From JAMZMI01 sp039944535 (GTDB lineage Bacteria > Bacteroidota > Bacteroidia > Cytophagales > Cyclobacteriaceae), in assembly GCA_039944535.1 (NCBI GenBank), contig JBDUYP010000013.1, positions 3,230-67,229 of the forward strand: a stretch of 64,000 nt of DNA, given 5' to 3'. Below are positions 28,125-35,912 of this stretch, one piece after another. The first letter of the stretch is position 1; each line of letters begins with the position of its first letter. The notes under the pieces are model-generated. The model did not search any database. It was given only the letters and a program-made list of their open reading frames with translations, and was not told the origin of the DNA. Position numbers and translations under genes: made by a program.

Positions 28125-29555
28125 TTAAACTAGTATTCTCCAAAATTGTGTGATTAAAAAGCAAACGACTATACCCATTATTACCGGAAGGATTGTTGCC
28201 ACGCTGGTCCACTTCCAGCTTTTTGTTTCTTTGTAGATGGTGTAGATCGTGGTGCTGCACGGGTTGTGTAGCAGACTGAACAACATTAAATTGATACCTG
28301 TCAATAAGGTCCAGCCTCCGGTTTTCAGGATGTTTTCCGTTTCCGATACAGAATCCAGTTCGAACATAACCCCATCTCCGGCACCAAAATCAGAGATCCC
28401 AAAGTGAGCTACTGTGAGCATCAACACTGTCGGTATCACGATCTCATTAGCTGGAATAGCTACTACATAAGCCAGCAGTATGACACCATTCAACCCGATC
28501 AAGATTCCAAATGGATCAAAAAAGTCTATTGCGTGAGAAGCCAGAGATACGTCGGCTATGTTGATATTTGAAATCAGCCAAATGACCGCTCCCGCAGGTG
28601 CGGCAAATACAATGGCCCTCCAAAGTACGATGATGGTTCGGTCTATCAGCGAGGTGTAGATCGTTTTCCAAAACCTTGGAGGCCGGTAAGGAGGCAACTC
28701 CAACGCGAAAGTGGATACTTCTCCTTTGAGCATGGTTCTGGAAAGCAGCCATGAGGTCAAAAACATGAAAGCAATGCCTACAAATGCGATTGAAATAACC
28801 GCTAGGGTAGAAACAGTGCCAGATAATGCGCTGGGAACCAGTGCGCCAATGAAAATGGTGGCGATCAGGATTTGAGTTGGCCAGCGCCCATTGCACAACG
28901 AAAAATTGTTGGTGATGATCGCAATCAATCGCTCTCTTGGGCTATCAATTATTCTTGTAGCTACCACACCTGCTGCATTGCATCCCCAGCCCATACTCAT
29001 CGTGAGCGCTTGCTTACCATGAGCTCCGGTTTTTTTAAACAGCCCATCCAGATTGAATGCAACACGGGGCAGATACCCAAAATCTTCCAATAACGTAAAC
29101 AGCGGAAAGAAAATGGCCATAGGAGGGAGCATAACCGCAATTACCCATGCCACGGCCATATAGACACCATCCAGCAGGAATCCATCCAGCCACCACGGCA
29201 ACCCAATCGACAATGATATTGATTTGAGAAAAGGATAAATCATTTCCAATAACAGCGTATTGAGCATGCTCGACGGATAGTTGGCTCCCTGGATAGTTAG
29301 CCATAAAATCACCGAGAGGATCAGGGCCATAATGGGGAAACCGAATTTCCGACTGGTCAGGATCGAGTCGAGCATCGTATCAAAATAGTAGCTCTTTTCC
29401 TCGTCACCTTTGGTTTCTACCCGGTTGGTTATAATCGCAGCATCAGAATAAATCGCCTCTGTGAGTTTGTCATGGAAGTCGTCCCCAACTTTCCATCGCA
29501 ATGAAGAGGCGAAATCAATGATTTCTTCAGTTTGATCTTGTTTGTCTTTGCTCAT
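28125..29555 (-). CDS. FeoB membrane (Gate) half, metal transport
   Basis: 476 aa from the ATG at 29555; a TTG at 29561 would overlap the upstream stop. The chain has about ten membrane segments and two Gate-type halves. The key FeoB section reads MGWGCNAAGVVATRIIDSPRERLIAIITNN followed by CNGRWP. The NAAGV/CNGR form differs from classical iron FeoB (GFGCSVPA, CSAR) and belongs to a variant group; in Porphyromonas a second FeoB is linked to manganese. It is the last gene of the dtxR-dtxR/feoA-feoB operon. It presumably forms the channel that the separate GTPase half drives. Metal identity (Fe or Mn) is open. Confidence 0.85.
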   Translation of the reverse strand: MSKDKQDQTEEIIDFASSLRWKVGDDFHDKLTEAIYSDAAIITNRVETKGDEEKSYYFDTMLDSILTSRKFGFPIMALILSVILWLTIQGANYPSSMLNTLLLEMIYPFLKSISLSIGLPWWLDGFLLDGVYMAVAWVIAVMLPPMAIFFPLFTLLEDFGYLPRVAFNLDGLFKKTGAHGKQALTMSMGWGCNAAGVVATRIIDSPRERLIAIITNNFSLCNGRWPTQILIATIFIGALVPSALSGTVSTLAVISIAFVGIAFMFLTSWLLSRTMLKGEVSTFALELPPYRPPRFWKTIYTSLIDRTIIVLWRAIVFAAPAGAVIWLISNINIADVSLASHAIDFFDPFGILIGLNGVILLAYVVAIPANEIVIPTVLMLTVAHFGISDFGAGDGVMFELDSVSETENILKTGGWTLLTGINLMLFSLLHNPCSTTIYTIYKETKSWKWTSVATILPVIMGIVVCFLITQFWRILV

Positions 29556-29557
29556 CG

Positions 29558-30334
29558 TCAAACGGTTAATTCTCCTTCTTTCAAAGCACGTATAATGCGT
29601 TGATCTCCATCCAGCAATCTCATTGCAACCCAGCGTGCGTTGGGTAGGTCAGGGTAGGCTGTAATCAGTTTTTTGCTAAGCTGTTCCACTGCATCATTTA
29701 CTTTTAAACTAAGATTTTTGATTTTATGTGGCTTGCAAGTGATTTCTCCGGAAGCTACCTGAGCGATCGTTTGAGTGAGTTCGGGGATACCCTCACCGCT
29801 CCGTGCGCTGGTAGCCACCACGGGTATGCCCAGGTCTTTGGCTAGCGTTCTTTCATTTATTTGGATATCATGCCTTCTGGCTTCATCCATGAGGTTTAGG
29901 CACAACACTGCTTTGTTGGTGATTTCCAAAACCTGAAGCACCAGATTCAGGTTTCTTTCCAGACGCGATGCATCTGCCACGATCACAGTTACATCCGGTC
30001 GTCCAAAAAGGATAAAGTTTCTAGCGACTTCTTCATCATCTGAGGTTGATAGCAAAGAATAGGTGCCTGGCAGATCAATAATCTTGTAGTGTTTGTCATT
30101 GTAGGAAAAACCACCTTCAGCACGCGTTACGGTCTTTCCAGCCCAGTTGCCTGTGTGCTGTCGCAGACCCGTTAGCGCATTGAATACTGTGCTTTTCCCC
30201 GTATTCGGATTGCCCGCAAGGGCTATGATATAGTCAGCATTTTCAACATTTACGCCCAGTTTTTTTAATTGTGCGGCGTTATAAAAAGCGCACGATTCGC
30301 AAGCGTCTAGCTTATTTTCTGTTGTTTCCATCAT
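29558..30334 (-). CDS. FeoB GTPase half (separate gene)
   Basis: 258 aa from the ATG at 30334, which overlaps the stop of the DtxR-FeoA gene (ATGA). The longer frame from 30505 is rejected because its extra residues are out-of-frame FeoA DNA. The G motifs are complete: GNPNTGKST, DLPGTYSL, NLMD and SARSGEG, followed by the FeoB helical regulatory part. An N-terminal Cys pair (DACESCAFY) may bind metal. Normally FeoB carries this domain and the membrane part in one chain; here they are two adjacent genes separated by only 2 bp. Confidence 0.9.
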   Translation of the reverse strand: MMETTENKLDACESCAFYNAAQLKKLGVNVENADYIIALAGNPNTGKSTVFNALTGLRQHTGNWAGKTVTRAEGGFSYNDKHYKIIDLPGTYSLLSTSDDEEVARNFILFGRPDVTVIVADASRLERNLNLVLQVLEITNKAVLCLNLMDEARRHDIQINERTLAKDLGIPVVATSARSGEGIPELTQTIAQVASGEITCKPHKIKNLSLKVNDAVEQLSKKLITAYPDLPNARWVAMRLLDGDQRIIRALKEGELTV

Positions 30335-31341
30335 GCATTTTTTTCGATTAGTATTAAATCCGCTTGGTCGTTTCTTAGAGCGATCAGCGTGTTCTTTATT
30401 TTGTAAGCTTTGGGCTCTTTCATGGGGCCGTCCATGCTGTTTTCTATAGTGGCACCTTTTATAAAGCCCAGATCGAGCAGCCTTCGTCTGTTTGCTCCGC
30501 GGCATTCTCTCGATATCCCAAGTACTTTGGCTTTTTCACCCATTATGAGCGTGCTCAGCCTTACGGCCTCAGCCTCGTAAGTTTCTTCCTTCGTCAGCGA
30601 CTTCACACTTATATTACTTGCAACAATGATCGAAAGCTCATAATTCTGCCCTTCGGATTTGAATTTCACCTGATTGTCGTCAGATGACTTCACTACCAGT
30701 TGCTGACCTATATGGAGCTTCTTAGCGATAATCTGTCTGTATATGACCTCCGGCTCGTCTTCTATATGCGATATTCTGGCATAAACATCCGCTTCCAGCC
30801 CGGAGAGGGGAATTGAATTTGTTTCGATGATTTCACCCGATTTCATAGGGATAGGGTCACCGTGGGGATCAAACCGTGGACTGCCCAGCGACCGGTAGAG
30901 TTCTTCAGCTTCATCTGTTGTTAGATTATGCTCCATGTCCTCAGCTCGCTGATGCCATTCTGATTTATGTATCCCTGTTTTTTCTGAGAGATACTTTTCC
31001 CATAGTCGGTGGACCCTGATAATTCTGAGTGCATAGTCTCTTCCTGACTCTGTCAAAAAAATGGCGTTATCGTTGACTTGAATCAAATTGAGTGAGGTCA
31101 TATACTCGATAAGATCCACAAGTTTGGAATCGCTTATTTTGAGGGCGCCAGCCATGGCATTCAGTGTAGCCTTACGTTTACTGTATTCTACATGATACAA
31201 CTGCTTTAGGATGTCTTCAACTTCTGTCTTTCGTTGATCAGGGTTACTCGTTTTTTTCCAAAACTTGCTTCGGACTATCAGTACCGCAATCAGTACTAAA
31301 AGAAAGAATGTTAGTAGCGCTATTAATGGGTTAGGACTCAT
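30331..31341 (-). CDS. Membrane-anchored DtxR-FeoA fusion protein
   Basis: 336 aa with an unusual layout. An N-terminal membrane helix (about 6-26, LIALLTFFLLVLIAVLIV) is followed by a DtxR-like helix-turn-helix and dimerisation region (about 35-175, with HRLWEKYL, WHQRAEDMEH and FDPHGDPIP metal-site motifs). An SH3/FeoA-like domain (about 180-250) and a full FeoA domain (about 255-336, CRGANRRRLLDLGFIKGATI) complete it. The ATG overlaps the stop of the upstream dtxR gene and the stop overlaps the FeoB GTPase gene, so all are translationally coupled. It may sense metal at the membrane and gate FeoB, rather than bind DNA. That role is inference. Confidence 0.87.
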   Translation of the reverse strand: MSPNPLIALLTFFLLVLIAVLIVRSKFWKKTSNPDQRKTEVEDILKQLYHVEYSKRKATLNAMAGALKISDSKLVDLIEYMTSLNLIQVNDNAIFLTESGRDYALRIIRVHRLWEKYLSEKTGIHKSEWHQRAEDMEHNLTTDEAEELYRSLGSPRFDPHGDPIPMKSGEIIETNSIPLSGLEADVYARISHIEDEPEVIYRQIIAKKLHIGQQLVVKSSDDNQVKFKSEGQNYELSIIVASNISVKSLTKEETYEAEAVRLSTLIMGEKAKVLGISRECRGANRRRLLDLGFIKGATIENSMDGPMKEPKAYKIKNTLIALRNDQADLILIEKNA

Positions 31342-32000
31342 GTCAATTTCAGCATTATTTTTTCTGCAATTGCACCCGACAAATAGATTGGTGTCTGATC
31401 TCCAATAGCGATTAAAACTGATCCGTCGAATTCAACTTTTTCTTTTACAGTTATCTTAGATCCTAACTTCATTTTGATCTGATCCAGGTGGCGAAGCAGG
31501 GCGGGATTGCTGTCAGGTACATTGGTTACCATACCCACACTTCCGGTCTCCATTTCAGATAACGAATAGTTGATTTGAATTTTAATTTCTCCATCCTCAT
31601 TTGGAATGGGATCTCCGTGCGGATCTACTGAGGGGTAGTCCAAAAACTCGTCCAGTTTTTTGATGAGCAGGGGAGACTTGATGTGTTCCAACTGTTCAGC
31701 AATGTCGTGAACTTCATCCCATTTAAATCCAAGTTTTTCTAAAAGAAAAACTTCCCACAGACGGTGCTTTCTGATTACACTTAGAGCAATCTTTTTTCCT
31801 GTATCAGAAATCTGAACGCCTTTATATTTTTTATATTCGATCACTCCTTTGTCGGAAAGCTTCCTCATCATATCACTTACTGATGCAGGCTTGGTGTTAA
31901 GATCCTCGGCAATTGCATTTGTAGAAACACCGCCCTCTGCCTGCTCGGCAAGGTGATAGATCGACTTTAGGTAGTTTTCTTCGGCTAAACTTAATTCCAT
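31338..32000 (-). CDS. DtxR/MntR-family metal-dependent repressor
   Basis: 220 aa: a winged helix (about 1-65, with TNAIAEDLNTKPASVSDMMRKL), a dimerisation and metal-binding domain (about 66-140, HRLWEVFLLEKLGF, AEQLEH, YPSVDPHGDPIP) and a C-terminal FeoA/SH3-like domain. Family members bind Fe2+ or Mn2+ and then repress uptake genes. It is the first gene of the operon, with a 16-bp palindrome in its promoter (32025-32040), consistent with autorepression. Start ATG at 32000 matches the usual family N terminus (SLAEENYLKSIYHL). Confidence 0.92.
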   Translation of the reverse strand: MELSLAEENYLKSIYHLAEQAEGGVSTNAIAEDLNTKPASVSDMMRKLSDKGVIEYKKYKGVQISDTGKKIALSVIRKHRLWEVFLLEKLGFKWDEVHDIAEQLEHIKSPLLIKKLDEFLDYPSVDPHGDPIPNEDGEIKIQINYSLSEMETGSVGMVTNVPDSNPALLRHLDQIKMKLGSKITVKEKVEFDGSVLIAIGDQTPIYLSGAIAEKIMLKLT

Positions 32001-32008
32001 AACAATTT

Positions 32009-32040
32009 CAAAGCTAAATATAAATTTAGACTTATCTAAA
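32009..32040 (-). promoter_or_regulatory. Promoter with embedded DtxR-type operator
   Basis: On the minus strand a perfect -7 element TAGCTTTG (32009-32016) lies 8 bases upstream of the dtxR start codon. The perfect palindrome TTTAGACTTATCTAAA (32025-32040; 6-bp arms, 4-bp spacer) occupies the spacer between the -7 and -33 positions. Its form resembles operators of DtxR/MntR repressors, so metal-loaded repressor would block RNA polymerase. With the -7 element so near the ATG, the mRNA leader should be only a few bases. Confidence 0.7.
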
Positions 32041-32113
32041 AATATTTTTCATTGCTAATTTTTCAGTATAAATAACGTGTTATATTTCAGTGAGTTGGGG
32101 TGTAAGAGCTTAA

Positions 32114-33211
32114 TTAATCAAAAAGGTTGATAAATTTTTGTTCTTCGTTGCTCCATAGTGCTGTCGGTGAGTCCCACTTGGTTGTGTCTGTCAGTTTCTT
32201 GATGGCATATTCAGCATCGAATTCACCAATGTCAACAGCAATGCCACCACCTACCTCTTCTGCAGCACTCATCCATGATGGGTTATGATGATACAGGTAT
32301 GGCAGGCCAAAGGCAGCATATTCAAACATTTTGGTTGGGATGCGGTTTTGGTTGGTTGGTGTTGGCGTGTATGAAATGATCCCCAGGTTTGACTCGCTAA
32401 TTGCCTGCTCGATTTGGTGGTGCGGTATAGAGTCGGAATCTACGAATAGTTTAATTTTTGGGTTTACATTTCGTTGCTGTATGAGAAGGTTGTGTAGCGT
32501 TTTGTCTTGGCAGCTCCCTATGATTTTTAATTCTACGTTTGGGTAAAACTTTTCTATTTCTTCAAATATTTTGAGAGCATCAATGATCCCAGAATAATGA
32601 GAAATGGAACCACTAAAAAGTAGTTTGAGCGGTGCGTCTTTCTGCCACCTTATTGGCGTGTTATAACCATGAGGAAAAACTGTTTTGTTTTGAAGAACTG
32701 TGAGTCTTTTGCCTAGGTTTTTCATTTCGTATTGATAGGACTTTTCAGCCAATAGAAAATGATCGACAGCCCAAAATGTGAGTGTTTCAATCATGGCAAT
32801 AACAGGAAGAAGAACCAGCTTGGTGATAGCTCCGTACTCTTGCTGATGCTTCACATTGAGCCGGTAGTTTTCTATCACATCATAGAATATTTTAAAGCCA
32901 AAGAATGGTTTCAGAAGTACCGCCAGTGGTAGTAGCTCTATAGCCGTGATGATCACAGTATCGGGCTTATGTTTTTGGATAAGGCGTGCGAGGTAAAATT
33001 GAGAGCCAAACCTTTTTAGGCTAATGCGCCCGAAGTTGCCGTTCTCACAAAATGAAATTTTGTTATTGCTTGATTTTTTTCCTGTTCCTTTTCCTAAAAT
33101 GAATATTTCATATTTATTTGCCTTGGCTAAAGAACAAGCCAGTTTGCTGTAAAGACGAACATCGTCAACAGGCTTTAGTACAGACGCTATTAATATTTTT
33201 TTAAGATTCAC
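32114..33211 (-). CDS. GT4-like glycosyltransferase
   Basis: 365 aa, starting at GTG 33211. An N-terminal GT-B domain (ILIASVLKPVDDVRLYSKLACSLAK) is followed by a C-terminal domain with LKLLFSGSISHYSGIIDAL, VELKIIGSCQ and the acceptor/donor region PTPTNQNRIPTKMFEYAAFGLP (about 300-322), which holds the Glu typical of GT4 enzymes. A hydrophobic stretch (KLVLLPVIAMIETLTFWAVD) may let it associate with the membrane. It probably transfers a sugar in envelope polysaccharide or glycolipid synthesis, but no other polysaccharide genes are near. It is divergent from dapD. Confidence 0.82.
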   Translation of the reverse strand: MNLKKILIASVLKPVDDVRLYSKLACSLAKANKYEIFILGKGTGKKSSNNKISFCENGNFGRISLKRFGSQFYLARLIQKHKPDTVIITAIELLPLAVLLKPFFGFKIFYDVIENYRLNVKHQQEYGAITKLVLLPVIAMIETLTFWAVDHFLLAEKSYQYEMKNLGKRLTVLQNKTVFPHGYNTPIRWQKDAPLKLLFSGSISHYSGIIDALKIFEEIEKFYPNVELKIIGSCQDKTLHNLLIQQRNVNPKIKLFVDSDSIPHHQIEQAISESNLGIISYTPTPTNQNRIPTKMFEYAAFGLPYLYHHNPSWMSAAEEVGGGIAVDIGEFDAEYAIKKLTDTTKWDSPTALWSNEEQKFINLFD

Positions 33212-33246
33212 TCTCGCATATTCCAGGGTGGAAAATACAAACCTAT

Positions 33247-34059
33247 ATGGATTTACAAAAAGTTATCGAGTCAGCTTGGGAAGATAGATCATTGATTCAT
33301 GAAAAGGAAGTTGCAGTAGCAATCAAGACTTTGATCGATGATTTGGATATAGGCAAAAGAAGAATAGCCTCTCCGTCTGCAGATGGCTGGGTTGTGCATG
33401 AGTGGATGAAGAAAGCGGTGATTTTGTACTTTCCACTTATGAAGATGCAATTGATCGAGGTTGGGCCTTTTCAGTTTCATGACAAAATCAAGTTGAAATC
33501 AAACTATGATCAACTCGGGGTGAGGGTTGTTCCTCATGCCATTGCCCGATATGGTGCTTACATTTCGAGTGGAACTGTGCTGATGCCTTCTTATGTCAAT
33601 ATCGGGGCATATGTAGATGAGGGAACCATGGTGGATACCTGGGCTACCGTCGGTAGCTGTGCTCAGATCGGAAAAAATGTTCACCTAAGCGGAGGAGTAG
33701 GTATTGGAGGTGTTTTGGAGCCAGTTCAGGCTGCTCCGGTTATCATCGAAGATAATGCGTTCATAGGCTCCAGGTGTATCATTGTCGAAGGAGTAAGAAT
33801 CGGGAAAGAAGCAGTTTTGGGTGCCAATGTCGTTTTGACGGGGAGTTCAAAAATAATTGACGTCACGGGAGATGAGCCAGTTGAATATCGTGGTTACGTG
33901 CCGGAAAGGTCAGTGGTTATACCCGGAACGATCCCTAAGAAGTTTGCTGCCGGAGAATATCAGGTTCCTTGTGCCTTGATCATTGGTAAGAGAAAAGAGA
34001 GCACAGATAAAAAGACATCTCTTAATAGTGCTCTAAGAGAAAATAATGTAAGTGTCTAA
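33247..34059 (+). CDS. dapD: Tetrahydrodipicolinate N-succinyltransferase
   Basis: 270 aa, the typical length. An N-terminal helical domain is followed by a left-handed beta-helix of hexapeptide repeats (about 105-220, GTVLMPSYVNIGAYVDEGTM and GSCAQIGKNVHLSGGVGIGG). The conserved LEPVQAAPVIIEDNAFIGSRC segment is the active-site region. It transfers succinyl from succinyl-CoA to tetrahydrodipicolinate in the diaminopimelate/lysine pathway. lysA, the last step, is about 700 bp downstream on the same strand beyond a lipoprotein gene. Confidence 0.96.
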   Translation: MDLQKVIESAWEDRSLIHEKEVAVAIKTLIDDLDIGKRRIASPSADGWVVHEWMKKAVILYFPLMKMQLIEVGPFQFHDKIKLKSNYDQLGVRVVPHAIARYGAYISSGTVLMPSYVNIGAYVDEGTMVDTWATVGSCAQIGKNVHLSGGVGIGGVLEPVQAAPVIIEDNAFIGSRCIIVEGVRIGKEAVLGANVVLTGSSKIIDVTGDEPVEYRGYVPERSVVIPGTIPKKFAAGEYQVPCALIIGKRKESTDKKTSLNSALRENNVSV

Positions 34060-34130
34060 TAATTCTTAGATTTTCTTGCGTTTCATCCCTATTAAACCTG
34101 AAATTGATGCGAATTTTATAAAAGCGGGTC

Positions 34131-34138
34131 TATCTTTG
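34131..34138 (+). promoter_or_regulatory. Promoter -7 element TATCTTTG
   Basis: A perfect TAnnTTTG match lies 20 bases upstream of the ATG of the TPR lipoprotein gene, after the end of dapD. A TTG further upstream (34104-34106) is a possible -33 element but the spacing is a little long. It suggests that the lipoprotein and lysA have their own promoter. Confidence 0.6.
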
Positions 34139-34158
34139 CCCACTTAAAATTTTTATAA

Positions 34159-34758
34159 ATGAAGCATATAAGCATTGGTTTAGTTGTAGCTACACTTTTA
34201 CTAGTTATTGGTTGCAACAGTGGGGGGTCAGAAAAAGGTGACGGCCTATTTGCAAGTGGTAAATATCAAGAAGCCATAGCCGCATATAACTCTTATCTAG
34301 AGTCCAATTCCAGTAATGTGAAAACGCTTTATAATAGAGGTAGAGCATATCAGGAGCTTGGAAAATACGATGAAGCCGAAGCGGATTTTCTGGCAGTAAT
34401 CAAGTCCGATGAGCAGAATGTAAATGCACGATTAAGCTTATCTAAGTTGTATTATGGTAAAGAATTGTACAACAAAGCAGTGTTGAGAGCTGAAGAGGCT
34501 ATTGAGATTAACGAGGGGTCTGCTCAGGCTCATTTTCTTGTAGCAAGAGCCAAGCACCAGTTGGGATATGTAGATGGTGCTTTGGAATCTTACAGTACCG
34601 CTATTCACCTCGATAGTGATTTTGGTGAAGCATATCTGTATCGTGGTGCACTGAAAATCCACCAGGGCAAAAACAGAGGGGCTTGCGAAGATTTTAGGAA
34701 AGCAGAGGCCCTTGAAGTGAAGGAAGCCAAATCCATTATTACAAAATACTGCAAGTAA
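34159..34758 (+). CDS. TPR lipoprotein
   Basis: 199 aa. The signal peptide ends in a lipobox (LLLVIGC, Cys19), so the protein should be lipid-anchored in the envelope. Five or so TPR motifs follow (GKYQEAIAAYNSYLE, GKYDEAEADF, ELYNKAVLRAEEAI, GYVDGALESYSTAI, and a last NRGACEDFRKAEAL repeat). TPR lipoproteins act as scaffolds for envelope complexes. It ends 5 bp before lysA, so the two are co-transcribed, although no shared task is evident. Confidence 0.85.
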   Translation: MKHISIGLVVATLLLVIGCNSGGSEKGDGLFASGKYQEAIAAYNSYLESNSSNVKTLYNRGRAYQELGKYDEAEADFLAVIKSDEQNVNARLSLSKLYYGKELYNKAVLRAEEAIEINEGSAQAHFLVARAKHQLGYVDGALESYSTAIHLDSDFGEAYLYRGALKIHQGKNRGACEDFRKAEALEVKEAKSIITKYCK

Positions 34759-34763
34759 ACGAG

Positions 34764-35912
34764 GTGAAAAATCTTCTGAATTCGTTTTCCAAGCTGGAAA
34801 CACCCTTCTATTACTACGACCTTGAGTTGCTAAGAGAGACCTTGAAAACGGTTCAGAAAGCAAATGCTGAGGGGTATCATATCCATTATGCCTTGAAAGC
34901 CAATGTGAACCCCAGAATCCTTGATACAATCAGAGAGTTTGGGCTGGGGATAGATTGTGTGAGCGGAGGTGAAATTCAGATCGCGTTAGACAATGGATTT
35001 ACTCCTAATCAAATTGTACTCGCCGGAGTAGGGAAGACGGACAAAGAAATTGCCTTTGCCCTTGAGAAGGACATCTTTTCGTTCAATGTGGAATCAATAG
35101 CTGAGCTAGAAGTTATCAATGAGATAGCAGGTAAACTCGATAAAGTTGCGCGAATTTCCATGCGCATAAATCCGGAAATAGAAGCTGGAACGCATAAGTA
35201 CATCACAACTGGAACTAAGGAAAACAAGTTTGGAGTTTCCAGAAGTGAGCTTTTTGATTCGCTTGAATTCATCAGGTCGTGCAGCAACGTAGAATTCATA
35301 GGTCTGCATTATCACATAGGGTCTCAAATCACCGATTTGACCAAATTTAAAGCTCTGGCAAACCGTGTAAATGATATTCAGTCCATGCTGGTCGAAAAGG
35401 GCTTTGAGCTGCCGGTGCTTAATTTGGGTGGTGGACTCGGGATTGATTATGAAAATCCGGATACCAATGCCATTCCTGATTTTGAAAGGTATTTCAAAAT
35501 CTTCAATGAACAGCTTGAAGTGTTACCGGGGCAGGAAGTTCATTTTGAATTGGGCAGATCAATAGTTGGTCAGTGCGGAACGCTGATGAGCAGGGTGCTA
35601 TATATGAAAGAAGGAGGTCATACGAAATTTGCAATTCTTGATGCAGGAATGACAGAACTCATGAGACCCGCCCTTTACCAGGCTGTTCACAAACTTCAGA
35701 ATATCTCGAGTGATCAGCCAGAAGAAGAGTATGATGTAGTAGGGCCAATATGTGAGTCTTCAGATTTTTTCGGTAAAAAAACCAAACTCCCCAGAACCAA
35801 AAGAGGGGATATGATTGCAATCAGATCTGCCGGTGCTTACGGAGAAACGATGCGTAGCAACTACAATGGTCGAGAATTTGCAGAATCGTACTATTCTGAC
35901 GATTTAGGCTAA
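34764..35912 (+). CDS. lysA: Diaminopimelate decarboxylase
   Basis: 382 aa starting at GTG 34764, 5 bp after the lipoprotein stop. It is a PLP alanine-racemase-type barrel with the lysine in HYALKANVNP (about 47), HYHIGSQI, the PLP phosphate motif LGGGLGI, and the C-terminal CESSDFF and GAYGE motifs that come from the partner subunit in the dimer. It converts meso-diaminopimelate to lysine, the last step of the pathway that dapD serves. The length is slightly under the usual 400-420 aa but all motifs are present. The 3' end overlaps the converging NhaC gene by 9 bp. Confidence 0.95.
   Translation: MKNLLNSFSKLETPFYYYDLELLRETLKTVQKANAEGYHIHYALKANVNPRILDTIREFGLGIDCVSGGEIQIALDNGFTPNQIVLAGVGKTDKEIAFALEKDIFSFNVESIAELEVINEIAGKLDKVARISMRINPEIEAGTHKYITTGTKENKFGVSRSELFDSLEFIRSCSNVEFIGLHYHIGSQITDLTKFKALANRVNDIQSMLVEKGFELPVLNLGGGLGIDYENPDTNAIPDFERYFKIFNEQLEVLPGQEVHFELGRSIVGQCGTLMSRVLYMKEGGHTKFAILDAGMTELMRPALYQAVHKLQNISSDQPEEEYDVVGPICESSDFFGKKTKLPRTKRGDMIAIRSAGAYGETMRSNYNGREFAESYYSDDLG

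Noticed and set aside
29558..30505. Long version of the FeoB GTPase gene starting at 30505
   Set aside because: The first 57 residues are the other frame of the FeoA domain, basic and repetitive; the ATG at 30334 overlaps the upstream stop neatly.
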